A DNA stretch of 64,000 nucleotides, taken from Oenanthe sinensis (lineage: Eukaryota > Streptophyta > Magnoliopsida > Apiales > Apiaceae). Below are positions 34,997-44,982 of the stretch, piece by piece. Where the stretch lies: the NCBI GenBank assembly GCA_028671895.1, contig CM053796.1:26038860-26102859 (forward strand). The letters are read 5' to 3'. Each line of letters begins with the position of its first letter. Position 1 is the stretch's first letter. A program made the translations under genes and the position numbers. A model generated the notes under the pieces. That model saw only the letters and a program-made list of their open reading frames with translations, was not told the origin of the DNA and did not search any database.

Positions 34997-36102
34997 TATT
35001 ATTTGCCCTTGAGTACAAGAAGTTTGGAGAAGGGGGGTTGAATACAAACTTAAGAATTATTTCAGATTCTTGTGGATTTAAGTTTATTCAATTAGTGTTT
35101 GAGTGTTTGGAAGATGTATGGTAAAGAGAACTAGTTTAACTAAGAATGTAATACTAATGAATTGAAAACAAGACAAGCAATTTAAAAATTACTAGTGGAT
35201 TAGTTTTTCCACTAGTGTATTTTTACTTTCAATTAATCTTGGTAAAATTACCAAGTTGCTTACAAAGTGTTGTTCTTTTTGAACTACAATGCTTTTTCAT
35301 ACACTTTGCTACCATAGACTACTAACTAATATATAGTAGTTTTCTTCATCTATTTTTTATCAACTGATAACATTATAGAATACACTTTACAATGTTTACA
35401 TAAAAATAGAAATTAGTTACTTTCACAGTCTTCATTAGACTTTGTTTAGTCCTGTAAATATCTTTGTCTTGATCCATTCCTTTGATTCAGTTTCTGCAAA
35501 GTTCCCATTCCTTTTGTCTTTAACTAAATTAGGAAACCTTGATCAACTGATAATTGTTGTTAAGCTTATGAATTGATTCTCCTTTGTTTATCCATCAATG
35601 GATAGGTTATCCATTGATCAATTGATGTATCGATGGCTAATTGAGTTATCCATCGACTCCTTATCCATTAATGGTCCTTTATCCATTCATTGACTTTATC
35701 CATTGATAGCTTTTATCCGTTGATAGCTTTTATCCGTTGAGTAGTGTCTTTATCCATCGACTCTAATATCTGTTGATCATTTCATTTGTGAGAATTCTGA
35801 CTTAGAATATTTATAATTGATCAGCCATTCTTCACATCCGTTGAGAAACTATAAATTGAAGCCAATAACATCAGTTGACTATTTCACAGCATTCATCGAG
35901 ATAATATAATCAGTTGATAATGAAACATGAATCAAATGTTATAATCCAATTTATCAGTTGATTAACAAGCTTAAACTGATAACTAGTTTCCTAGTCAATG
36001 AATATTTATAAGTCATACATCCATCAACTAGTTACAATGAATTTTAAATCCCTATTATAATTCTAAGTAATTTGTTATCATCAAATCTCATAATTCCTAA
36101 CA
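34997..36102 (-). mobile_element. Solo LTR D2 near the 3' end of element A
   Basis: Minus-strand LTR from TGTTAGGAATTATGAG (36102) to 34997, where the plus strand reads TATTATT against TGTTATT in D1. A perfect target duplication ACATT lies at 34992-34996 and 36103-36107. At 1,106 bp against 1,113 for D1, it is the same family but clearly diverged. It carries many ATCAATTGAT/TATCCATTGAT-type motifs (35540-35960). No internal sequence. Confidence 0.88.
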
Positions 36103-36164
36103 ACATTTGTCTTAGAAGTTTCTGACATCATAAGTTCAAATTTATGTTTTACGGCATAAAGCAT

Positions 36165-36178
36165 AAATTGGGGGAGAT
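36165..36178 (+). other. Polypurine tract of element A
   Basis: AAATTGGGGGAGAT directly precedes the LTR start TGTTAG at 36179; it is the plus-strand primer site of the element. Confidence 0.9.
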
Positions 36179-36689
36179 TGTTAGATATGATTATTGATGA
36201 TGTTAGAGATTACCAGGAACAGAGTTTAGATGACGTCATCAGAGTTTATTCAATTAGAGTTTACTGGTCGATAGAGTTTGTGCTGATTACAATTTGGTAG
36301 TTTGGTTCGACAAATCAGGAGATGATTGGAGAAAAAGAAGGGAGTGTTCGAGTACAACTCCATTGCTTTTCTGGAATCTATCTTTTAGGAAGATAATGAT
36401 GGAAATAATATTTATGTATTTAATGATCATTATCTTTGCTATAAATAGATAGGTAGTTGTGTATTATATAAACACAAAATTAGGTTTATATTGATGTATC
36501 GTTCAAGTTTTCATTATTCTCATAACCTAGCAGCTCTTAAGAACTTTATTTTTCTTGAGAGAGTTTGTATTAAGATTGACAAAAGATTAATACAAAACAT
36601 TGTTTCTTTTTACATATTTGTACTCTAGCATCGATTATTTGGTACTATTGCATTCAACCCCCTTCCATAATAGTATTTATTGGGTAACA
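36179..36689 (+). repeat. 3' LTR of element A
   Basis: 511 bp, TGTTAGATATG...GGGTAACA, intact and parallel to 7481-7986. CAGAGTTT is repeated near its start and the CATTCAACCCCCTTCCAT motif lies near its end (about 36650). Confidence 0.9.
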
Positions 36690-37105
36690 ATATTTATGTA
36701 ACGAATCATAAGATTATATGTATGAAATACATGTTAGAAAATGGGAAATTTGAGGCCTACTATACATAGGCTTTTGATATAATTTTCGGAAACTAACAAG
36801 TTAAAATTTTTTCATTACTATGAGTATTTGAACTTTCATTTATGGATCTAAGACATTTTCTTAGTGAAATCGATAGAGTAATGAGAAGAGAGTTGCTTAA
36901 TGATATAAGGATTGTCCAAGTTTTAGTTCATATGTTGAAATGAATTTTCTTGATCTTCTCAGGGAATGAGCCAAATACTCAGGACCTGAAGTTGGATAGA
37001 AAAATTTCTGGTCAGCTGAGGACCCCTGAGCCAAAACCCAGGACCTGAGCTGAAAAGCCTAATTTAAAACTAGACATAAGTTTCCTTATATATAAATAAC
37101 ATGTA

Positions 37106-37196
<91 letters not shown>
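37106..37196. repeat. (AT)n microsatellite
   Basis: About 90 bp of nearly perfect AT dinucleotide repeat within solo LTR G. Likely variable in length between individuals. Confidence 0.95.
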
Positions 37197-37199
<3 letters not shown>

Positions 37200-37352
37200 A
37201 GTAAGAGTTATTATTACTTAAAATAATAATAATTAAGGCCTAAGAGAATATATATAGATAAAATATATAGATAAAATATATTGATATGTAACAGACGTTA
37301 TAATTGGGTGAGATAAGTTACATATCAGTTTGGGAAAAAGGTCAAGGGCTAT

Positions 37353-38618
37353 TGAAAGACATAGGTGTACTAACTTGTATCACTTAATTACTATGTAACT
37401 CAACTAGGTAAAAGATAAAACAACAGCAAAAACATGAGAAACTGAAGAAGCACATGGAATCAATCAACTGAAGAAATGGTAATGATACTTGGTAACTACA
37501 AGTAACTAATTTGGTTAATCAAGGATGCATAAGTGAGAAGAAGTTCAATTTCAGTATTGCTCATGCCCTAACTTATCTAATGGAGAATCAAATTAATGTC
37601 AAAGAAGTATCAAGAAGACTAAAGTGATTTCATGTAATGTATATCAACATCTGGATAATGTAAAGGTTAATCAACAAATGAGAACTGACATTCAGAAGCA
37701 AGAACCCCTATAAGACTAGTCACTTATGAACCAGACCATTGCATCAAGTGTCAGGACATTGGAGGCAAGTTCATGTCAGTAATAGAAGATCTCATTTGAA
37801 TTGAGTGAGGAAAAGAAATTGAAGAAGCTAGGGAAACTTGCTCATAAAGGTTAATCCATAATTAGTCACTAAAGAAGGTCAACATTGGATGAGTGCATAT
37901 TTGCTAAGGCAAATGTCGATCCACAGCAGATCGAGATGCGGGTCGAGATTTATAATTGAAGTAAAACATTACAAGGCAAATCTCTATCCACGACAGATCG
38001 AGATAGAGATCGAGATTCTCATAGATCGAGATCGAGATTTTCACAGATCGAGATCGAGATTTTCACAGATCGAGATCGAGATTTTCACAGATCGAGATCG
38101 AGATCGAGATTGTCAACCAAGATCGAGATCGAGATGGGTCCAGGCCTAGATCGAGATGCGGGTCGATATGTAGCATTTAATGTTCAAGGGACAAGTGGCT
38201 TATTGTGAACGGTTGATCCAGAGTGGTTGGAAAGTACTTTTTGTTAACGAGTCCTGATTGGGCCACGTACACAAAAAGGACAAGATCAAGTCTACACGAC
38301 ATTATAAAAGCAACACTTTGTTTTATTTGTAAAAAGACTTTTAGCAATCTCTGTATTTTCTACAGTATATTTTAAAAAGAGAGCATTTACTGTAAAAAGA
38401 AAGTGAGAGAGAATCAGTTGAATCAAGCCTTAATTGCTGTATTAATTGTTCAACTGATTATGATGCTTTTATGAATGTTGTAGCAAATTCTTCAACGAAT
38501 ATAAAGATATATTCTTGAAATTCTGTGTCATCATTTATTACCTGCATTTATTTCATTTTCTCTCATTATTCAAAACAATTGTATTCACCCCCCCTCTACA
38601 ATACTTTTGGACCTAACA
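37353..38618 (+). repeat. 5' LTR of element E
   Basis: TGAAAGACATAGGTG...GACCTAACA. 37906-38160 is dense in GATCGAGAT; its core (about 37996-38115) is a tandem array of AGATCGAGATCGAGATTTTCAC units, one more copy than in the 3' LTR. TATAAAAGCAACAC at about 38304 may be the TATA box of the element. GTATTCACCCCCCCTCTACAAT (38581-38602) lies near the end. Confidence 0.95.
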
Positions 38619-38619
38619 A

Positions 38620-38632
38620 TTGGTATCAGAGC
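38620..38632 (+). other. Primer binding site of element E
   Basis: TTGGTATCAGAGC, one base after the 5' LTR end, complementary to initiator Met-tRNA. Confidence 0.95.
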
Positions 38633-39112
38633 TCCTGTTAAACACATCTAACAGAGATCCTACTGTGTTGTTTGAGTTGGTTCTTGAAAATCCCAGATCC
38701 ATTTTTCTTGAAGTTTGTGCCGAAAGCTTTTATTTGTTTCTTCTTGAAAAGTTCATAAATCTAAAAAGTTCTGAGTCATGGTGTAAGGAATATTTGTACA
38801 ACATTACAAATGTTGTACCTTAGAGTTTTGTGGGTTTTCTTGTGGCTAAAAGTGAATAAACTGTTTGACTAAACAAAAAGTACATATTCGAACTTCTGTC
38901 AACTAGAAAGTGGACAATCTTTTGTTTGGACTTGAAAAAGTGGTGGACCCTGCTACTGTTCCTGAGATTAGAACTAACTTGCTTGAATCTTAAGTGCAAA
39001 ACCCATTGGATATTAAGTGTTGGATATTTAAAGTGAGATAATTAATTTTTCAAGTAAATACAATTTATTGTAATTTGAAAAGTGTATTATCTTAATTTTA
39101 AACTTTATTAAA

Positions 39113-41659
39113 ATGGTCGCCGCACACAGATTTAATATACCTCCGTTTGATGCACAACATTATGACGAATGGACAGGAAGGATGAAAGCCTACCTTGAAT
39201 CAATAAACAAGGTATACTTGAGAATATTGGAGAACGGTCCATACATACCCATGAGAATTGAGCCAGAGCGAATGGAAGGAGGGATACTAATACCATCCCG
39301 GTCTGTTCCTAAAGAGGAAATGGAGTTTTCAGACGCAGATAAAGAATTGGTTGGTATGGATGCGTCGTTACGCAACGTCATAATTGAATCCCTAAACTCA
39401 GAGTACTATGTTCAAATAAAGGGATTAAAAACAGCTAAAGCCATGTGGGATAAACTGGTTGTAGTTATGGAGGGGACCGAGGAAGTTAGAGATAATCACA
39501 AGCGCATTCTGATATCTGAATATGAATCGTTCAGATGCGAACGAGGAGAAAGTGTAGCGGATGTTTATAAACGTTACAGTAAATTGCTTATCGAGCTGAG
39601 TATAAGAGATAAAGTCTATCCACTAGCAGATTCAAATATCAAGTTTCTCTTGAATTTGCCTAAACATCTGGAACACAGGATCACTGCCATTCGAGAGTCA
39701 AGAGACTTGAAAAATACTTCTCTCGAAAAGCTGTATGGTGTTTTAAAGACCTACGAGCTGGAGCAAGAACAAAATGACAAAAGAAGATCCTACAATAGTG
39801 GAGAATACAAAGCGGTAAGTGAATCTAGACTTGTAGCTGAAGAGTCTACTGCAAAGGAACTTGCAGCTGTCTCATTGAAAACTGCTAATCCTGAAAGGGT
39901 GATATTAGATATTGAAGATCCATCCGAAGAAAGTGAGGATGAATATTATACCCTTGAAGAGATGGACAAATTAGAAGACAAGTCATATGCTTGTATTGCT
40001 CGAGAATTTGCTCATATCAGCTTCAGGAAGCCAAGAAAAGGTAAAGGACGATTTGGTAGTTCTTTCAGCCGAAGAAGCAGCAGCAGCAGAGGTAGTAGTG
40101 TAAGTGGCTGGGGAAATTACAGCGGTCGAGGTAGCACATCTAGTAGTGGCTACAGACCTAACCTGGTAGACAAGAACAAGTTCAGATGCTTTAACTGCAA
40201 TGAATTGGGACACTTTGTAACAGAGTGCAAGAAGCCCAAATACATTCACCCCAAGGAATCCTATGCTGATCTGAAAAAGAAATATGACGCCTTGGTTAGC
40301 AAGAAACAGAAGGGAAGCCGGGCGTATGTTGTGACTGAAGGGAAGGGTTGGGACGAGTCTGATGAAGATGAAGATCAGGAGCTATGCAACTTCGCTTTAA
40401 TGGCAAAATCTTCAGAACAATCAGAGGTACCAATTCTAACCGTAAATGAAATGTCTATTTCTGAGTACCAAAATGAATTAGCTGCCATGACTAAAGACAT
40501 GTACAATCTCCAACTGAATCTAATCGCTGTTAATGAGGAAAATGCTAAACTCTCCCTTAAGAATAGACTTCTCGAGGCCAAGGTAGAGGAATTAGAATCA
40601 GGAGAAAGTAAAGAAAGGCAGTTAATGAATCAGGTAGACGTTTTAGAACACAAGCTTAAGATTAGGGAAGACCTTAACGAAGAACTTAAAAATGAATTAG
40701 CTGAGCTTAAAATAACATGTCAATCTTTTAAAGAAGCCGCTAATAAAGTTTTTGTAGAAAGGGACATGTACATGAAACTGGCAAGCAAGAGTAAAAATGA
40801 AAAAGTAAACATAGGACTTGACTACACACAGAAAAAGAAAAATAGGGCCGCTGAGTTGTTAGAGCCAGTGTTAGTCAAAGAAAATGTGCCTGAGGTTTTA
40901 GGGGATGTTAGAAAACCTATCTTTAAGCAGTTTGAGCCTAGGACAATAGATCCTGTTGCTGTTAAAATTGAACATGAGATTAAAATGGAAAAAGAGTCGG
41001 AAGAACAAGTAGTAAAACCTATAACTTCTAAAAGAGCGAGTAAGAGTGCTTATGCTAAGAGAGGTGTAGGAACCAAGGAGGCTAAGACGGTGTCATATAA
41101 ACAATGGGTAGCAGGGTCAGACCAAATGAAATCACCTGTAGAGGTAGTTAAAACTGAACCTGTATCTGTATCTACATCTACACGAGCTAGGAAGGCATGC
41201 TATATTTGTAATCAAACTGATCATTTGTCTTACTATTGCCTGTTCTATGTAGAGGAAGAAAAACCTGTTGGTTGTAATACCATGCCTGCAACTACTGCTT
41301 TGCCTAACATGTATGCAAATCATGCCAAATGCAATAATCCTAATTGTATGCCATGTGCTGTAAACATCATGCATGCTTATTTTAATTTGATGAATACTGC
41401 TAGTACATCTGGTGAACATACATCTAGTAGTGGTAAGAAAAAGCATGCTGGGTCAAAGGCTAAGACTTCAAGTCCTCCTAAAGTTAGGAGTGACCAGTTT
41501 ACTCCCAAACCTGACAAACCAGTCAAGGTTGACAAGGGAAAAGACAAAGTCAAAATGTATGCCCCTGATGGCGACAAGGCAAAGCCTTCTGTATTTGAAA
41601 AGAAAAAGAAAATTATTGATGCCGGGCCCAAACATCATTGGGTTCCGAAGAACACCTAA
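39113..41659 (+). CDS. Gag polyprotein of element E, 848 residues
   Basis: An open copia gag. The start fits: the first ATG in good context after a 480-bp leader, with FNIPPFDAQHYDEWTGRMKAYL following. Residues ~5-230 form the UBN2/gag-polypeptide fold (SEYESFRCERGESVADVYKR). A Gly/Ser/Arg-rich stretch precedes a zinc knuckle CFNCNELGHFVTEC (about residue 358). A long coiled coil runs ~450-570, and a second Cys/His cluster CYICNQTDHLSYYC (~696) is followed by CNNPNCMPC. The C-terminus is Lys-rich and ends WVPKNT. Gag would assemble the particle and package RNA. It is longer than most copia gags, as in Sireviruses. The stop lies just past the beginning of the open pol frame, which is in the -1 frame. 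Confidence 0.93.
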   Translation: MVAAHRFNIPPFDAQHYDEWTGRMKAYLESINKVYLRILENGPYIPMRIEPERMEGGILIPSRSVPKEEMEFSDADKELVGMDASLRNVIIESLNSEYYVQIKGLKTAKAMWDKLVVVMEGTEEVRDNHKRILISEYESFRCERGESVADVYKRYSKLLIELSIRDKVYPLADSNIKFLLNLPKHLEHRITAIRESRDLKNTSLEKLYGVLKTYELEQEQNDKRRSYNSGEYKAVSESRLVAEESTAKELAAVSLKTANPERVILDIEDPSEESEDEYYTLEEMDKLEDKSYACIAREFAHISFRKPRKGKGRFGSSFSRRSSSSRGSSVSGWGNYSGRGSTSSSGYRPNLVDKNKFRCFNCNELGHFVTECKKPKYIHPKESYADLKKKYDALVSKKQKGSRAYVVTEGKGWDESDEDEDQELCNFALMAKSSEQSEVPILTVNEMSISEYQNELAAMTKDMYNLQLNLIAVNEENAKLSLKNRLLEAKVEELESGESKERQLMNQVDVLEHKLKIREDLNEELKNELAELKITCQSFKEAANKVFVERDMYMKLASKSKNEKVNIGLDYTQKKKNRAAELLEPVLVKENVPEVLGDVRKPIFKQFEPRTIDPVAVKIEHEIKMEKESEEQVVKPITSKRASKSAYAKRGVGTKEAKTVSYKQWVAGSDQMKSPVEVVKTEPVSVSTSTRARKACYICNQTDHLSYYCLFYVEEEKPVGCNTMPATTALPNMYANHAKCNNPNCMPCAVNIMHAYFNLMNTASTSGEHTSSSGKKKHAGSKAKTSSPPKVRSDQFTPKPDKPVKVDKGKDKVKMYAPDGDKAKPSVFEKKKKIIDAGPKHHWVPKNT

Positions 41660-43329
41660 CCTTTCTGGATTTGCAGGGCAGTGAACAGGAAAAGAGTAAA
41701 GTCATATGGGTGCTGGACAGTGGAGCATCGAGGCATATGACCGGCAATAAGTCCCTGCTAACAGATTTGGTGTTGAGAGCCGGCTCCGTGGTTACTTTTA
41801 GAGATAACAGCAAAGGTTACACCAGGGGATATGGCAAGATTGTTTGTGGAAATGTTATCATTGAGGACGTGTCTTTTGTGGAAGGATTGCGACATAATCT
41901 TCTCAGCGTTAGTCAGTTCACCGACAGGGGTTTTGACGTCAACTTTGGGAAGCATGATTGTTCAATTCGAAGCAAAAAGGATGGAAGCCTTGCTCTCAAA
42001 GGAGTAAGGAAGTCAAATTTGTTCATAGCCGACATGAATTCTGCTGATCAGTCTGAAGTCACGTGTTTCTACAGCAAGGCTTCTGCTGATGAAAGTTGGC
42101 TATGGCATAAAAGATTATCTCACCTGAACTTTAAAGCAATGAATAATCTCGTAAGGAGAGAATTGGTGAGAGGGCTGCCGCAGATGGAGTTTACTACAGA
42201 TGGACTCTGCGAAGCATGTGAGATGGGAAAATCGAAAAGAGCCTCGCATAAGGATAAACAAGTGAATAGCATTACCGAGCCCCTACAACTACTTCACATG
42301 GATTTGTTTGGACCCGTTAATGTTATGTCAATGTCAAGGGAAAGATACGCGCTGGTGATAGTCGATGACTTTTCCAAATACACATGGGTAAAGTTTGTGA
42401 CATCGAAAGATGAAGTGCCACATGAGATCATTAGGCATGTACTGGTAATTGAAAACGTAGCAAGTCTGACTGTGAAGACTATCCGATCTGACGATGGGAC
42501 AGAATTCAAGAACTCAGTGTTAATGGATTTCTGCATATCTAAAGGGATCAGACGACAGTATTCAGCACCGAGAACACCGCAGCAGAATGGGGTGGTAGAA
42601 AGGAATAATAGGACACTGATTGAAGCAGCTAGGACAATGCTGTATGAGTCAAGACTTCCTTTGTATTTTTGGGCTGAAGCAGTTAGCGCGGCGTGTTATA
42701 CACAGAACAGAACCCTGATTACAAAAGACTATAATGAGACGCCTTACTATCTGATGAATAAACGAAAACCATCTATCAAGTACTTTCACGTGTTTGGTGC
42801 CAAATGCTTTGTGTTAAGAGACAATGCACAACTTAGAAAGTTTGATGCCAAAGCAGATGAAGAGGTTTTCATTGGATATTCTCTTGAAGTAGTAGCAGCG
42901 TACAGGGTGTTTGCGCTTAATGATCGCAAGGTGGTTGAAAGCCTTAATGTCACATTCGACAACTCAAAGCTCCCTTCTATACAAAAAGAAGACAGTGAGC
43001 CCACTTCCCTAAGATTTGAAAATATGGATATTGATGAAGTGGATACAATTCCTGAGTCTGTAGTGCAGGGTAGTGATCCAATGATAAATAATGTAATTAA
43101 TCAAGAGTCTAGTGTCTCGCCAATACAAAACACTAGGGCTGAGGGATCACCTTCCGTTAGACCTGGTACTAACTCAGGGGGAGTAAGTATGCACTCAGGG
43201 GGAGCAGCTCACTCAGGGGGAGCTAGTACTGGCTCAGGAGAAGCTAGTGGAAGTGCTTCTAGACTAAGTCACCTTCACTTACAAGATCAAGCTGAGTCAT
43301 CAAGAACATTTTCTAGGGATCGTACTTAG
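41638..43329 (+). CDS. Protease-integrase of element E
   Basis: Open in the -1 frame relative to gag, with a 22-bp overlap; it has no ATG of its own near the start, so it needs a frameshift or reflects a single-base mutation. Order: aspartic protease VLDSGASRHMTG (about 41710), GAG-pre-integrase zinc region (HKRLSHLNF ... CEACEMGK), integrase core with Asp in HMDLFGPVN, Asp in IRSDDGTEFKN and Glu in QQNGVVERNNRT. The C-terminal linker is Ser/Gly-rich and contains three CTCAGGGGGAG repeats (43175-43226). TAG at 43327-43329 closes it where the copia family has Trp (RxWxKDHP); the frame continues after it. Confidence 0.9.
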   Translation: MGSEEHLTFLDLQGSEQEKSKVIWVLDSGASRHMTGNKSLLTDLVLRAGSVVTFRDNSKGYTRGYGKIVCGNVIIEDVSFVEGLRHNLLSVSQFTDRGFDVNFGKHDCSIRSKKDGSLALKGVRKSNLFIADMNSADQSEVTCFYSKASADESWLWHKRLSHLNFKAMNNLVRRELVRGLPQMEFTTDGLCEACEMGKSKRASHKDKQVNSITEPLQLLHMDLFGPVNVMSMSRERYALVIVDDFSKYTWVKFVTSKDEVPHEIIRHVLVIENVASLTVKTIRSDDGTEFKNSVLMDFCISKGIRRQYSAPRTPQQNGVVERNNRTLIEAARTMLYESRLPLYFWAEAVSAACYTQNRTLITKDYNETPYYLMNKRKPSIKYFHVFGAKCFVLRDNAQLRKFDAKADEEVFIGYSLEVVAAYRVFALNDRKVVESLNVTFDNSKLPSIQKEDSEPTSLRFENMDIDEVDTIPESVVQGSDPMINNVINQESSVSPIQNTRAEGSPSVRPGTNSGGVSMHSGGAAHSGGASTGSGEASGSASRLSHLHLQDQAESSRTFSRDRT

Positions 43330-44982
43330 AGCAAGGACCATCCGTTTGAGCTAATTATTGGTGATCTAGATGCCGGAGTGACTACTAGAGGAAAAGCTAG
43401 AGCTGAAATTGCCACTGAGAATGAATGTCTATACTCAGTGTTCCTTTATCAATTAGAACCTAAAGTGGTGGAAGAAGCCCTAGATGTCGCTGATTGGGTG
43501 ATTGCTATGCAAGAACAACTCAATCAGTTTGAAAGGCAGAAGGTGTGGAAGCTGGTACCCAGACCAAAGAATAGATCTGTTGTTGGAACAAAATGGGTAT
43601 TCAGAAACAAGCTGGATGAAAACGGACTTGTAACACGAAATAAAGCTCGCCTGGTTGCTAAGGGGTATACTCAAAGAGAAGGAATTGATTATGATGAAAC
43701 CTACGCACCAGTAGCAAGGCTAGAGGCCGTAAGGATGTTCTTAGCATTCGCAGCACATCATGGTTTTAAAGTCTATCAGATGGATGTCAAGAGTGCATTC
43801 TTAAATGGTGAACTGGATGAAGAAGTGTATGTTGATCAACCTCCTGGGTTTGTCGACAGCAAATACTGTGATTATGTTTATCGCCTCTTCAAATCAGTAT
43901 ATGGCCTTAAGCAGTCTCCGCGGAAGTGGTATGAAACTCTGTCAGACTTCTTACTAGAAAGTGGTTTCACCAGAGGAGTAATCGACAAGACGCTTTTCTA
44001 CAAGAAATGCAAAGATGATCTAATAATGGTGCAAGTATATGTGGATGACATTATCTTTGGGTCTGCAAATGAGAAGCTGTGTGCTAAATTCGCAAAGTTA
44101 ATGCAATCAAAGTATGAGATGAGCATGATGGGAGAGATGACGTTCTTTCTCGGTATTCAAGTTAGTCAGAAGAAGGACGGGATATTTATCTGCCAGACCA
44201 AGTACATTCATGATCTATTAAAGAAGTATGGTCTCGAAGATGTATCACAATCTAAGACTCCTATGGCAACAACCACGAAGCTTGACGAGGATAAAGCGGG
44301 AAAACCTGTAGACATCTTAAGCTATCGAGGTATGATCGGCTCTCTTTTGTATTTAACTGCTAGCAGACCTGATATTATGTTCTCTACATGCTTATGTGCA
44401 AGGTTCCAAGCGGATCCTAGAGAGTCACATCTTATAGCCGTAAAGCGTATTTTTAGGTATCTCAAGGGAACATCAAATCTTGGGATTTGGTACCCAAGAG
44501 ATACAGGGTTTAATCTTGTTGGCTATTCGGATTCAGATTACGCAGGTTGTAGAATAGATAGGAAGAGCACTTCAGGAAGCTGTCAGTTTCTTGGAAGAAG
44601 GTTGGTGTCTTGGCAAAGCAAGAAACAACATACAGTATCTACCTCTACAACTGAAGCAGAATATATTGCTGCTGGAAGCTGTGTGGCCCAGATACTGTGG
44701 ATGAAGAACCAACTCAAGGACTACGGTGTGGAAGTATCTAAGATTCCTATCATGTGTGACAACACAAGTGCTATTGCAATGACCAACAATCCTGTGGATC
44801 ACTCAAGGACTAAGCATATTGATATAAGATATCATTTTATTAGAGAGCATGTAGAAAATGGAACTGTAGCGTTGCATTTTGTGTCTACTGAACATCAAAT
44901 AGCAGATATATTCACTAAACCTCTAGACGAATCAATATTTTCTAGATTGGTTGGTGAATTGGGGATGCTTAACACCTGTTAG
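43330..44982 (+). CDS. Reverse transcriptase-RNase H of element E
   Basis: Same frame as the integrase, beginning directly after the single TAG (SKDHPFELIIGDLDAG). RT blocks: KARLVAKGYTQREGIDYDET, MDVKSAFLNGELDEEVYV, YGLKQSPRKWYE and the intact catalytic YVDDIIFG (44038-44061). RNase H blocks: YSDSDYAGCRIDRKSTSG, STTEAEYIAAGS, SRTKHIDIRYHFIREHVENG and IADIFTKPLDE. The protein ends GMLNTC. It copies element RNA into DNA in the particle. All catalytic motifs are present, so the only visible damage to pol is the TAG and the frame change at its start. Confidence 0.93.
   Translation, partial: SKDHPFELIIGDLDAGVTTRGKARAEIATENECLYSVFLYQLEPKVVEEALDVADWVIAMQEQLNQFERQKVWKLVPRPKNRSVVGTKWVFRNKLDENGLVTRNKARLVAKGYTQREGIDYDETYAPVARLEAVRMFLAFAAHHGFKVYQMDVKSAFLNGELDEEVYVDQPPGFVDSKYCDYVYRLFKSVYGLKQSPRKWYETLSDFLLESGFTRGVIDKTLFYKKCKDDLIMVQVYVDDIIFGSANEKLCAKFAKLMQSKYEMSMMGEMTFFLGIQVSQKKDGIFICQTKYIHDLLKKYGLEDVSQSKTPMATTTKLDEDKAGKPVDILSYRGMIGSLLYLTASRPDIMFSTCLCARFQADPRESHLIAVKRIFRYLKGTSNLGIWYPRDTGFNLVGYSDSDYAGCRIDRKSTSGSCQFLGRRLVSWQSKKQHTVSTSTTEAEYIAAGSCVAQILWMKNQLKDYGVEVSKIPIMCDNTSAIAMTNNPVDHSRTKHIDIRYHFIREHVENGTVALHFVSTEHQIADIFTKPLDESIFSRLVGELGMLNTC

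Larger units (their letters stand above)
7481..36689 (+). mobile_element. Element A: old Sirevirus-like Ty1/copia retrotransposon, heavily nested
   Basis: Two related ~510-bp LTRs (7481-9105, split; 36179-36689) bracket a Met-tRNA primer site, decayed gag and pol, a spacer, a long decayed accessory ORF and a polypurine tract directly before the 3' LTR. Removing insertions D1, B, C and D2 leaves about 12 kb, large for copia and in the Sirevirus size range. I see no convincing target duplication (GCGGA on the left, ATATT on the right). Many stops and frameshifts make it the oldest layer between 7 and 37 kb. Confidence 0.85.

Noticed and set aside
7987..36102. D1 and D2 as the two LTRs of one large element
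   Set aside because: Both point to the minus strand while the gag-pol between them is on the plus strand; each has its own target duplication, and they are clearly diverged.
37889..38149. ORF coding DRDRD/RSRSRF repeats in the LTR of E (and its copy at 51409-51678)
   Set aside because: It is the translation of the GATCGAGAT array, lies in an LTR, changes length between LTR copies and has no leader.
37900..38160. CRISPR-like spaced repeats
   Set aside because: The GATCGAGAT units are tandem and overlapping, not regular repeats with unique spacers, and the DNA is from a plant nucleus.
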